A stretch of 64,000 nucleotides of DNA, taken from contig NZ_NTGE01000093.1 in the NCBI RefSeq assembly GCF_002291145.1, positions 62,001 through 126,000 of the forward strand. The letters are read 5' to 3'. Within the stretch, counting starts at the first letter, position 1. Every line of letters starts with the position of its first letter. Source of the stretch: Streptomyces sp. SA15 (GTDB taxonomy: Bacteria; Actinomycetota; Actinomycetes; Streptomycetales; Streptomycetaceae). The notes beneath the pieces are model-generated. The model was not told the origin of the DNA, ran no database searches, and saw only the letters and a program-made list of their open reading frames with translations. Made by a program: the position numbers and the translations under genes. Positions 8,436-17,419 of the stretch are shown here, one piece after another.

Positions 8436-11400
8436 ATGTTCGAGCGGGTGCTGAACGTCTTCGCGGACTGCGGAGTCGGCCTGTCGAGCGAGGAGTTCCT
8501 CGACTCCCTCTGGCTCGCCGGCCGGCTGCCGTCGGCCCCCACCGGTGCCCTGGCGAGGGCGGGGGCCGGGAATCCGCCGGACGACGGCGTCCCTGCGGAC
8601 TACCAGGTCCACGCCGAGCCCGCGGACGCCGGTGACACCGACGAGCACGCACGGCCGCCGGGCGCGTTCCGGCGCCCGCGGCGCGCCCGCGGCGCCCTGC
8701 ACGGCGGCGCCGCCTCCACCCCGGCGAGGGACCGAAGGTTCGCCGACCCCCCGCCGGCCCCGGCCCTATCCGTCCGGCCCCCCGGTGAGAAGGCCCTCGG
8801 CACAGCGGAACTGGCCCTCGGCCGCGCGCTGCGGCCGCTCCGTCTGCACCGGCCGGATCCGCGCCGGACCGAGCTGGACGTTCCCAGGACCGTCACGGCC
8901 ATGGCCGAAACCGGACTGCCCGACGCCGTGCTGCGCCCGGCCAAGGCGCACTGGCTGGACCTGGCGATCCTGGTGGACGACGGGGTGTCCATGCTCCCCT
9001 GGCAGCGTCTGGCCACCGAAGTACGACTCCTCATGCAACGCGGCGGCGCCTTCCGATTCGTCCACACGTTCAGCCTGGACACCCGCGCCCCGGACGGACC
9101 CCTGATGGGCTACCGCCCGTTCGGCACCACTCCCGCGACGCTCCCGCCTTCCGCCGTCGTCGACCCCTCAGGTCGCACTCTGGTGCTGGTAGTCAGCGAC
9201 GGCGTGGGCCAGGCATGGCGTGACGGAAGGATGCACCACCTGCTCGACCGGCTGGCCCAGGTGGGCCCGGTCGCCGTGCTGCAGACGCTCCCGCCACGCA
9301 TGTGGTCCGGCACCGGTATCCGGGCGGAGCGCTGGCGGGTCACCACACGGCGCCCGGCGGCGGCCAACGGGACCTGGCGCGTCACAGACCCGGTGCTGCC
9401 GCCCGCGCTTCGGCCGTTCGACGGTCTACCCGTCCCCGTCCTCACGCCCACCCCCGCCGCGGTGGCCACTTGGGCCCGGCTGGTCGGCTCGGCGGGTACC
9501 AGCGCGCTGCTGCCGCTGCTGGCGCCCGCGCCGTCGCGCGCCCGGCCCGACGCATCGGGCGCCGCGCGGCCCGGCATCGACAGGGCACCGAGGACCGAGG
9601 TGTCGAGGTTCCGTTCCGTCGCCTCGGCGCAGGCCTACCGGCTCGCGGCGTACCTGGCTGCGGTCGCGCCGCTGCCCGTGCCCGCGATGCAGCTCGTACG
9701 GCAGGCGCTCGGCGGGCCGGTGGACGCAGGCCATGTCGCGGAGGTCTTCCTCAGCGGGCTCCTGCGCCGCGTCGGTGACACCGAACGGCCACCACAGCAG
9801 TGGCAGTTCGACTTCTCCGAGGGAACGCGCCGGATCCTGCTCGGCACGGTGCCCCCGCCCGAACTGCTGCGCACCACCCGCGCGATCACCGGCCGCCTGG
9901 CCGAACTCAGCGGCACCTCGCCCACGTTCCTCGCCTGGCTGCCCCACCCGGACGGCCAAGATCAGGTGTCAAGCGGCCGACGGGCGTTCAGCTGGGTGGA
10001 CGAGCGAGCCATGCGTCGGCTGGGCGTGCCGCTGCCCGCCGCCTCGGCGAGGACCGCCGCTCGGCCGCGCTACGACCTCGCGATCAGTACGACGCACGCG
10101 CCACCGACACCGGGCGACATGGCGGCGCAGGAAGTGGTGATCCCCTGGGCGTTCGGGAAGGAGGCCGACCCGAAGTCCGCGACGATCGAAGCTTTGCGGG
10201 CCAGCGGCCTGAACCTGGGCGACGTGGCCGCGAAGGTCGTCTTCATCGCCCCACCCGGGGTCACAGGGCTGCCGGCGTACGCCGCGGTGGCCGGATTCAC
10301 CCACCGGTGGGTGGACGTCTACGCGGACGGCGGTGTGCTGGAACTGTCCGGCTCCGAGCCGGACACCGAGGGCATGGACGTGGCGAAACCTGACGAGTTC
10401 CTGCTCTGGGCACAGGTGGGCGGCCCGCAGGCGGACGGCATGCCGACCGTGGCTCTCCCGTCCGACCTCGACGGGCCACTCGACGAGCGCACGGTGCAGG
10501 TGGTGCATCACGCGGCACGGCTGCGCATGGTGCCACCGGGCTCCGCGTCGGCGGCCCTGCGGATGCTGACCAGGGTCGCGGCTCTGAGGGCCAAGGGGAG
10601 CGCCAGGTGGCGCCTGCCGGTGCTGTCCACCGGCACCGAGCCGCTTCCGGTGGACAAGTCGACCCGGGGGCAGGGCATCGACCTGGAGCTGATCAGGCAG
10701 ACGGCGGAGCGGTACCGCAAGGAGATGGTGAAGGGAAGCGAGATGACCGAGACCATCCCCGCCCCCCGAGTGTCGCCGCTCAACCAGCGCATCGCACAGG
10801 CCGACACGACGGATCCCGCCACCCTGCTGCGTCGCCTCGGCGCCGCTTCTCAGGACGGGCAGAGCTGGACCTGTCCCCGGGACCGGGGCGACCACGCCGA
10901 CATCGTCTTGAAGGTCCGCTCCGGTGGCCGGATCTCCTGCAGACGCTGCTTTCCACGCGACGTCGGGCTGGTCCGGCTCACCGAGGAAACGCTGCTCCTG
11001 ACGCCCGACGAGGCCGCCGCATTCATCCTGAACGACCACAGTGCCGGTTTCCCGGCGCCCGGTACGGCGGTCACCGCGCGCGTCACCGGCTCCGCGCCGG
11101 ATGGGTACCGATGCGCTGTCCGCGACCCCGTCACCGGCCGGACACGCGAGGCGGTTCTGCCGGCACGAGAGCTCCGGGAACTCCACAAGGGCCGCTCCGG
11201 CCGCCGCCTGGCGCAAGGGGACACCGTCGTCGCGCTGGTCCTCGGGATGGGGGACGGCGGGCAGCGGGGCGGTCCGCAGAGCGGCGAGGACGGTGCCCTC
11301 GTGCTGTCCCTCACCGCCGCGGCCCTGGTCGAGCGTGTCCTGGCCGGATTCGTGCCCGAGTTGACGACCGGCGAGGTGGCGATCACGGGCATCGCCCGGG

Positions 11401-11792
11401 TCCCCGGAGCCCGGACAAAAGTCGTCGTGGCACCCACCAGGTCGGCGAACAGCGTCAAGGGAGCCTTCATAGGGGAGGGCGCCGAGCGGATACATGGCGC
11501 TCAACGCATGCTCTCCGGACGGCTGAACGAAAGGATCGAAATCATCCCCTATTCCAGCAATCAGCGGAACCTGCTGGTCAACGCCCTTGTCTACGCGCAG
11601 CCGCCGACCGGCATTCTCATCGAGGGACAGCGAGCAGTCGTCGCCGTCCCCGAGCACCAGGTCGGCGGCGTCATGGGAGAAGGCGGTCTGAACGCCCGGC
11701 TCGCCGGACAGCTCACAGGTCTGTACGTCAAGATCGTTCCTTCGGGAGCCGACCTGAGGTTGGAGATGGACTCGGAATTCGACGGCGAATAG
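8436..11792 (+). CDS. SAV_2336-type vWA-like protein with C-terminal zinc-ribbon and NusA-like S1-KH-KH module
   Basis: A 1118-residue protein forming the third arm of the VMAP system. Residues 1-40 match the SAV_2336 N-terminal helical motif. A proline/arginine-rich linker follows, then a vWA-like fold with a degenerate metal site (LAILVDDGVSM near 172, VLVVSDGVG near 250). Residues about 430-760 contain further helical and beta domains. The C-terminus holds a CP-x-CRRC zinc-ribbon-like segment (about 812-836), an S1/OB-like domain (about 870-970) and two KH domains with GxxG loops (IGEGAERI near 1012; MGEGGLNARLAGQLTG near 1081). The order and the linking segment (GEVAITGIARVPGARTKVVV) resemble the NusA RNA-binding core without the NusA N-terminal domain. 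ATG 8436 follows the ATPase stop by 6 bases. Confidence 0.85.
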   Translation: MFERVLNVFADCGVGLSSEEFLDSLWLAGRLPSAPTGALARAGAGNPPDDGVPADYQVHAEPADAGDTDEHARPPGAFRRPRRARGALHGGAASTPARDRRFADPPPAPALSVRPPGEKALGTAELALGRALRPLRLHRPDPRRTELDVPRTVTAMAETGLPDAVLRPAKAHWLDLAILVDDGVSMLPWQRLATEVRLLMQRGGAFRFVHTFSLDTRAPDGPLMGYRPFGTTPATLPPSAVVDPSGRTLVLVVSDGVGQAWRDGRMHHLLDRLAQVGPVAVLQTLPPRMWSGTGIRAERWRVTTRRPAAANGTWRVTDPVLPPALRPFDGLPVPVLTPTPAAVATWARLVGSAGTSALLPLLAPAPSRARPDASGAARPGIDRAPRTEVSRFRSVASAQAYRLAAYLAAVAPLPVPAMQLVRQALGGPVDAGHVAEVFLSGLLRRVGDTERPPQQWQFDFSEGTRRILLGTVPPPELLRTTRAITGRLAELSGTSPTFLAWLPHPDGQDQVSSGRRAFSWVDERAMRRLGVPLPAASARTAARPRYDLAISTTHAPPTPGDMAAQEVVIPWAFGKEADPKSATIEALRASGLNLGDVAAKVVFIAPPGVTGLPAYAAVAGFTHRWVDVYADGGVLELSGSEPDTEGMDVAKPDEFLLWAQVGGPQADGMPTVALPSDLDGPLDERTVQVVHHAARLRMVPPGSASAALRMLTRVAALRAKGSARWRLPVLSTGTEPLPVDKSTRGQGIDLELIRQTAERYRKEMVKGSEMTETIPAPRVSPLNQRIAQADTTDPATLLRRLGAASQDGQSWTCPRDRGDHADIVLKVRSGGRISCRRCFPRDVGLVRLTEETLLLTPDEAAAFILNDHSAGFPAPGTAVTARVTGSAPDGYRCAVRDPVTGRTREAVLPARELRELHKGRSGRRLAQGDTVVALVLGMGDGGQRGGPQSGEDGALVLSLTAAALVERVLAGFVPELTTGEVAITGIARVPGARTKVVVAPTRSANSVKGAFIGEGAERIHGAQRMLSGRLNERIEIIPYSSNQRNLLVNALVYAQPPTGILIEGQRAVVAVPEHQVGGVMGEGGLNARLAGQLTGLYVKIVPSGADLRLEMDSEFDGE
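10743..11792 (+). other. Possible internal translation start releasing the NusA-like module alone
   Basis: The ATG at 10743, in frame with the large vWA-like protein, is preceded by a Shine-Dalgarno-like aagggaag at 10732-10739. Initiation here would produce a 349-residue protein starting just before the zinc-ribbon and containing the S1 and KH domains. This is inference from sequence only; the site may also mark the junction of an ancestral gene fusion. Confidence 0.3.
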
Positions 11793-12094
11793 GCATGGCT
11801 GCCCGGTTACCGGCGCACGGCTCCGCGACTGTACCCACGGGCGGTACGCCCCTTGGTCGCAAGCTGCTGATCGACCAGTACGCAAGCCTGCGTCCCCCGT
11901 CCCAGTGACGGATCCCTGCAGGGGGTTGGCCACCACCCAGGGAGATCGTGCACCGCACTCTTCCCCAGGCGGGCAAGAGATGGACCGACACAGTCCAGTA
12001 CCACGACGAGCGAGGCAGAAGAACCGCACGCCAGCGTTGTTCACGGCGTCGGTGGCGAGACGGTCGGCGGCGATGCCGCACGCCGCTCGGGCGC
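11793..12094. other. Intergenic region downstream of the VMAP operon, no clear gene
   Basis: About 300 bases between convergent genes. A 37-codon reading frame (11795-11908) starts three bases after the operon stop but has no good ribosome site and no recognisable motif. No strong terminator hairpin was identified. Confidence 0.45.
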
Positions 12095-14089
12095 TCACGG
12101 ACCACTCGTGATCTCCTCTGTCGCGTCGTCGGTTGTAGTGAGCGTGGGCTCTGGGTGAGGCGGTCGGTGCGGCGAACGCCCAGTGTCGGCCGGGATGGCC
12201 AGCGGCAGGTCCGCAGTGATGGTCGCGCCCTGAGGAGTGGTGCGGATGGTCAGGGTGCCGCCGATCTCCTCGACGCGTCCGTACATGGACTGGATGCCCA
12301 CGCCGGGCGTCCACGGCTCGGCGCAGCGGCCGCTGTCGGCGACGGTCACGCGCAGGATCGCGGGGCCCGCAAGCTCCAGGGTGAGGGCGGCGGTGGTGCC
12401 GTCGGAATGCCGGGCGATGTTGGTCACGGCCTCCACCGCCACCCGGTACGCGGCCACCTCGACGGCCGCGGGAAGCGGCGGCAGACGATCCGGAGCGTCG
12501 ATCGTAACGGCCAGGGGCCGGCCGTCCGCGGCGTGCAGCGGGGCGATGCGCTGGCGGACGGCGTCGACGAGGCCGAGTTCGTCGAGGGCCCGGGGCCTGA
12601 GTCCTTAGACGATCCGGCGGATCTCGGTGATCGCGTCGCCGATGTCGGCGCGCAGCCCGCGCAGTGTCTCCACGGCGCGCTCCGGGTCGGTGGCGATGAG
12701 GTTGACGGCCGCGTCCGCGGTGTAGGCGATGCCGGTCAGGGCCGGGCCGAGACCGTCGTGCAGATCCCGGCGCATCCGGCGCCGCTCCTCCTCCAGCGCG
12801 GTCACCACCCGGCCGCGGGAGAGGATCAGTTGCTCGCTGAGCCGTGCGGCGTGCAGGGCCTGGGCGAGCGGCGCCGCCACCAGTTCGACCACCGCCGTCG
12901 CGGCCCGGGGTAGCCGCAGGTGCCCGGGTGGAAGGCACACCACGAGGTCTCCCACGTGCTCGGCGCCCGCGCGCAGGGCGGTGAGCGTGGTGTGGCCGTC
13001 GTCCATGGTGCCCGCCGTGGCGATGTCGGCCCCGTCCTGGCGCAGTGCGATGCCGGGCACGCCGAGGGTCGAGCGCAGGGTGTGCAGCCACAACGGCGGC
13101 GGGGCGCCGGCGGTCAAGTCCGTGCCGAGCCGGGTCAACGTCTCGACCGGGTCGGCCGACCTGCCGAACAGCATCTCGTCCATGCTCGCCTCGACCCGCA
13201 TCCGTACGGGCTGGTAGCCGGCGGCGATCGCGGCCGCCAGCAGTGCCGGCACTCCCTTGCCGGGCCGGGCGCCCACCAGCAGCTCCCACACCGCCGCGAC
13301 ACCTTCGTAGACCGCCGCGCTCAGCGCCAGCATGACGATCAGAACGGCGGCCCCGCGGATCACGACCCGTACGTCGGCCCGGCGTGGCGCGACGAGCGCG
13401 ACGGTGACGGCGAGAGGGAGGAACAAAGACAGGGCTCCCGTGGCGAAGACGGTGGACAGCGGCCCCATGGGCAGGGAGTTCTGGGCCGCGAAGAGCAGCA
13501 TGCCGCCCAGCGTCGTCGCTGCGGCACCCAGTACCAGCCACAGCACGCGGCGCCGGTCCTCCCCGGTGGTGACCTCGAAGAGCACCCAGGTCCCGGCGCA
13601 CATCGAGGTTCCGGAGGCGATCGCCGCGGCCACCTGCGCCGCCTCCACACCGGCCACCGCGGCCACCGCGCATCCGGCGCCGGTGACGACGACGGCGGCG
13701 TCCGCCCGGCGCAGCAGGCGGGACGGCGGCCGCTTCTCCACGACGCGGAGGGCGGCCAGCGGCACGGTCACCGTGGAGGCGAGTACGGCCAGGACCGAGG
13801 CGAGAGTGTGGGCGCCGGCTGCGAGCGCGAGCGGAGCGGCCAGCAGGGCGGCAGCCGACCCGGCGAGGAACCGGGCCGCCGACGAGCCCGGGTGTCGGGC
13901 GGTGACCGCACCGCAGGACCCTGCCAGGAAGGTGCCGACCATCACCGCCCAGATCACCCACTGGTCGGAAGAGGAGGGCGGGGCGAACCAGAGGGAGGCG
14001 AGAGCCGCGGCGGTGAGCACTGCGAGACCGGCCCACAGCGCGGCGAGCGACGTGCCGACGAGCAGCGTCGACGGGCGCCGACCCGTCAC
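12095..14089 (-). pseudogene. Sensor histidine kinase (NarX/DesK-like), split by an in-frame stop codon
   Basis: The intact gene would encode about 664 residues: eight to ten N-terminal membrane segments, a GAF-like region, a HisKA_3 dimerisation domain with phospho-acceptor His in RRDLHDGLGP, and a HATPase domain with EAVTNIARHS (N box) and GVGIQSMYGR (G box). A TAA at 12605-12607 interrupts the frame exactly between the two halves, where related kinases read IRRIVYGLRP, so a Tyr codon (TAC or TAT) has become TAA by one base change. The frame is otherwise intact on both sides. GTG 14089 overlaps the response regulator stop by 4 bases. It may be a real nonsense mutation, a sequencing error, or two separately translated halves (ATG 12457 could start an ATPase fragment). 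Confidence 0.85.
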
Positions 14090-14763
14090 GGCCCCGACCC
14101 CGGCGTAGCTTCGCCCAGCCCCCGTTCCCGGGCCAGGATCACCGCCTCGGTCCGCCCGCTCACCCCCAACTTGGAGAAGATGGCGGACAAATGGTTCGCC
14201 ACGGTCTTCGAGGCCAGCGCCAGGTCGGCCGCGACCCGGGCATTGCTGTGTCCCCGGGCCACGCGGTCGAGAACTTCGAGTTCGCGGCCGGTCAGCTCGG
14301 GGAAGGGGGGAGCGGCCGGTGCGGGCACCGAACCGAGATGGCCGATGATACGGGCGGCAACGCCGGGCGCCATCACGAACTGCCCGGCCGCGACCGAGCG
14401 GATGGTGGTGAGGATCTCCTCCTGCTCGGCGCCCTTGAGGAGATACCCACGAGCGCCGGCGCGCATCGCGGACACCACCGTTTCGTCGTCCTCGAACATC
14501 GTGACCACGAGTACCGCCACGTCCGGCAGCACCGCGGCCAGCCGCTGGGTTGCCTCGACGCCGTCCATCCCGGGCATCTGGATGTCCATCACAACCACGT
14601 CGGGCCGGGTCAACTGGGCCTCCCGCAGCGCCTCTTCGCCGGTGGTCGCCTCCGCCACCACCTCCACGCCGTCCAGCGAGGCCAGCAGGGCGCTCATCCC
14701 GCGCCGTACGACGGGATGGTCGTCGGCGATGAGCACCCGGATCGGACCGGCGGCTGAGGTCAT
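14086..14763 (-). CDS. NarL/LuxR-type response regulator
   Basis: A 225-residue two-component response regulator. The N-terminal receiver domain has the acidic pair ADD (residues 13-15) and phospho-acceptor Asp60 in VVVMDIQMPG. The C-terminal LuxR-type helix-turn-helix includes LTGRELEVLDRVARGHSNARVA and ASKTVANHLSAIFSKL. ATG 14763 is chosen because it begins the receiver domain directly; longer in-frame starts add non-conserved sequence. It is the first gene of an operon with the disrupted kinase; if the kinase is inactive, the regulator may be unphosphorylated or activated by another donor. Confidence 0.93.
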   Translation of the reverse strand: MTSAAGPIRVLIADDHPVVRRGMSALLASLDGVEVVAEATTGEEALREAQLTRPDVVVMDIQMPGMDGVEATQRLAAVLPDVAVLVVTMFEDDETVVSAMRAGARGYLLKGAEQEEILTTIRSVAAGQFVMAPGVAARIIGHLGSVPAPAAPPFPELTGRELEVLDRVARGHSNARVAADLALASKTVANHLSAIFSKLGVSGRTEAVILARERGLGEATPGSGP

Positions 14764-14940
14764 GCCCCGATGATGGCCGACCGGGATCCCGGCTGGGAGG
14801 CCCGTCGTCCTTCCGGGCCGGGAAATCCTCCCGGGTGACAGGGAACATCGGGCGATGCGCGCCGAAGGGCCCGCCCGCCATGCTCGGTTCAGTTGGTCGC
14901 CGCACCGGCGGCCCTCAACACCCGTAGCGGGGGAACCGAC

Positions 14941-15339
14941 ATGACCCGGATCGAAGCGGCGGGGCCGACCCTCACCCGCAAGAACAAGGTGGGCCTCGCG
15001 CTCGCCGGAGTGCTCGGGCTGATCGACATGACCAGCGTCTTCACCCCGCTGCCGGACTCGGAGGCGCCGGGGCCGCCGGTGGGCGTCCTCGTCGCTGGGA
15101 CCGTCCTTGGAGTGATCACCGTCGTCGCCGTCGTCCACACCTGGCTCACGGCCGACCGCACCGGCTCCCGTGTCGTCGCCGGCTCACGGATCCTGTCGGC
15201 GGTCACCGCGCTCCCGGCGCTGTTCGTCACGGGTGTCCCGGCCTGGGTCGTGGCCGTCGTCGCGGTCTGCGTGGTCGTCACCGTCGTCGTGATCGCCCTG
15301 GTCCTGTCCCGCCCGGCTCCGGAACCCGCCGCGACATGA
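14941..15339 (+). CDS. Small four-helix membrane protein, unknown function
   Basis: A 132-residue protein with four predicted membrane segments (about 17-37, 45-66, 78-97 and 100-122) and short loops. It lies divergent from the response regulator, about 180 bases away, and is a plausible target or accessory of that two-component system, a common arrangement in Streptomyces. ATG 14941 is preceded by gcggggga; the in-frame start at 14893 lacks a ribosome site. No catalytic motif is visible. Confidence 0.7.
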   Translation: MTRIEAAGPTLTRKNKVGLALAGVLGLIDMTSVFTPLPDSEAPGPPVGVLVAGTVLGVITVVAVVHTWLTADRTGSRVVAGSRILSAVTALPALFVTGVPAWVVAVVAVCVVVTVVVIALVLSRPAPEPAAT

Positions 15340-15532
15340 CACCGTCGGCGGGCCTCCGCGGCACCGGAGCTCAGCCCGGCGACGTGCCGGCCTCTTGAGC
15401 AGTGCGGCACCACGGGGGTGCGCCGGACGCTCACACACTCTCCGTCTGCTGCGGCCCCTCGCCCGGCGGTCGCTGAGTCAAGCAACCGAAACGACGTTTT
15501 CACGTTCAAGTGAAGGATGAACGGGGACCTGA

Positions 15533-16696
15533 ATGCGACACACTCGGGGGATCGGACGTGCCGCCATCGTGATGGCGGCGATCCTGAGCATCGTCAGTCT
15601 GACCACCACGGCGTGCCTGCCCGCCAAGATCGTCGTCAAGGCGATCGCCCGGGGTGCTCCGGCCGCCGCGCCCTTCTTCGCGGAAGCCCTCGGGCTGGGC
15701 ACGAACCTGTCGATCGACGGGGCGCCGGCGCTCGGAGGAGGTGTACACAACGGCGACAGGCCCGGTCTGTACGGGGGTTCGCGGGACAGGAAGACCTGTG
15801 ACAAGGACAGGCTCGCAGCGTTCCTGACGGACCGCACCAACCGGAAGAAGGCGGCGCAGTGGGCCGAGGTGCAGGACATCGGCATCGACCAGATCGGCGG
15901 TTTTCTCCAGAAACTGACGCCCGTTCTGCTGCGCAACGACACGCTGGTGAAGAACCACGACTACAAGAAGGGCAAGGCGGTTGCCTTCGACGCGCTGCTC
16001 GAGGCGGGCATCGCGGTACTCGTCAACCTGAACGGGAAGCCCGTGGTGCAGTGCAGCTGCGGTAATCCGCTGGGTGCGTTCGAGCACGATGTCGACAGCC
16101 CCGAGGTCGAGTTCAAGGGCAAGAACAAGAAGTGGAAGTCCTACGACCGGGAAAAGGTCGTCAAGGTCGAGCCGACGGACGACGGGGACGAGGTCGAGAA
16201 GTACGAGCTGGTCGATGTCCAGGAGGAAGATGCCGGACTGGAACGGCCTGTGGGCTCGGACGGTACGGAGGACACCCCCCTTCCCGTCGATCCCGGCGTC
16301 GAGGAGGACAGCGGACACGTCGACGTTCCCGAGGTGACGGGCACCTCCGTCGAGGAAGCCCGTCAGATCCTGGAGAGCCGGGGCCTCGCAGTCGAGACCA
16401 CGGAAGAACCCTCCGAGACGGCCGGCCCCGGCATGGTCCTCGGCCAGAGTCCAGCCGCGGGAGAACGGGTTCCGGCGGGAGGCATGGTGACGCTCACGGT
16501 GGCCGCCGCCCCGTTCACGTCCACGTCCGAGCCCACATCGGAACCCCCGGTCGACGGGTCCACCGCCCCGGGCACCACGCCCACCGCGACGGACGACGGC
16601 ACGTCAGGAGCCGCGGTTCCGGAGGGAGGAAGCCCGACCGCCACTGCCGACCTCGGGGGAGCCGACTCCGACGGGTCCTTCGACAGCACCTCCTGA
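15533..16696 (+). CDS. DUF6777-like lipoprotein with a PASTA domain
   Basis: A 387-residue exported protein. The signal peptide ends in the lipobox LTTTAC (Cys28), so it is probably anchored to the outer face of the membrane. Residues about 35-210 resemble the DUF6777 family, with the conserved features PGLYGGSRD, TPVLLRNDTLVKNHDY and VQCSCGNPLG. Residues about 262-325 form one PASTA repeat (VPEVTGTSVEEARQILESRG ... GERVPAGGMVTLTV), a module that binds peptidoglycan or muropeptides in other proteins. The C-terminus is a Thr/Ser/Pro-rich tail. A cell-wall sensing or structural role is inferred from the PASTA repeat only. Confidence 0.85.
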   Translation: MRHTRGIGRAAIVMAAILSIVSLTTTACLPAKIVVKAIARGAPAAAPFFAEALGLGTNLSIDGAPALGGGVHNGDRPGLYGGSRDRKTCDKDRLAAFLTDRTNRKKAAQWAEVQDIGIDQIGGFLQKLTPVLLRNDTLVKNHDYKKGKAVAFDALLEAGIAVLVNLNGKPVVQCSCGNPLGAFEHDVDSPEVEFKGKNKKWKSYDREKVVKVEPTDDGDEVEKYELVDVQEEDAGLERPVGSDGTEDTPLPVDPGVEEDSGHVDVPEVTGTSVEEARQILESRGLAVETTEEPSETAGPGMVLGQSPAAGERVPAGGMVTLTVAAAPFTSTSEPTSEPPVDGSTAPGTTPTATDDGTSGAAVPEGGSPTATADLGGADSDGSFDSTS

Positions 16697-16718
16697 ATCC
16701 CCGGTCCGCCGCCGTACT

Positions 16719-16753
16719 GCCCCTGCTTCCGCTTTGATCGCGAAGGCAGGGGC
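16719..16753 (+). terminator. Probable terminator after the PASTA lipoprotein
   Basis: Inverted repeat gcccctgcttc / gaaggcaggggc with a one-base bulge, starting 23 bases after the stop codon. No U tract, as usual in Streptomyces. Confidence 0.55.
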
Positions 16754-17419
16754 GGCGCTGATTCACGGGGAGCTCCAACCCGCGGCACTTGTACACGGGG
16801 CCGTCCCTGGGCATCGACCAAGGCTCTTACCCACGCGAACAGCTGCTTCGTTCGTGGCCGGAGCCCCGGAAGAAGCCGCGGCCGCGGGGGACGCGGCTGG
16901 ATGCGTACAAGCCGTTGATCGACCAGATGCTGCGGGCGACGGTGAGGTTCCTGACCCAGCGGCGGCCGGCCTGTCTGCCGCCCGACACCCGGCCGCCGCC
17001 TCGGCTGCGGCCTACGACCAGCTACTGCGGCGGATCAAGGCCGCCGCCTCCTGCGGGAGATCCCTGCGGGGCTTCGATTACGGCTGCCCATCCGGCTTGT
17101 CGTGGTCGGTGCCGGATCAGGTGCCGTTGCCTTCCGTGCCGCCACGTGCACGCAGAGCACACTTGGGGGGAGGGCGCACCGCGGATACGCCCCGGACTCC
17201 GGCGAGCAGCGATCCGTAGAAATTGCGTGGCTCGGTAGTCGGCGGGACGCTGGACAGGTCAGCCTCGCGGCATCCGACGACACGACGCCCGCGACATTCC
17301 GGACGCCGAGACGACTTGATGAGGTCCCGGGCGAGAGACCAAGCGGCGGGTGATCGAGGTGACAGCCGGAGAAGGCCGAAGCCGGGGGCATGACATCGGC
17401 GCCTCCCGAGGAGATCACC
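16754..17419. other. Gene-poor stretch with decayed sequence
   Basis: About 670 bases between the lipoprotein terminator and the oxidoreductase start. Frames are short and shift often. Apart from the possible transposase scrap listed separately, nothing recognisable was seen. It is probably a small insertion/decay site. Confidence 0.45.
16862..16945 (+). mobile_element. Possible IS21-type transposase (IstA-like) remnant
   Basis: A short frame reads KKPRPRGTRLDAYKPLIDQMLRA, like the N-terminal part of IS21-family IstA transposases (L-D-x-Y/F-K-P-x-I-D-x-M-L-R). Similarity stops within about 28 codons and no terminal repeats or IstB gene were seen, so it is at most a scar. Confidence 0.35.

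Noticed and set aside
11795..11908. 37-codon frame after the vWA-like gene
   Set aside because: Position is suggestive of a fifth operon gene but ribosome site and domain evidence are lacking.
9969..14036. 1355-codon frame on the minus strand spanning the VMAP protein and kinase region
   Set aside because: Low-complexity Arg/Gly/Pro/Ala sequence in the wrong frame of the kinase and antisense to the vWA-like gene.
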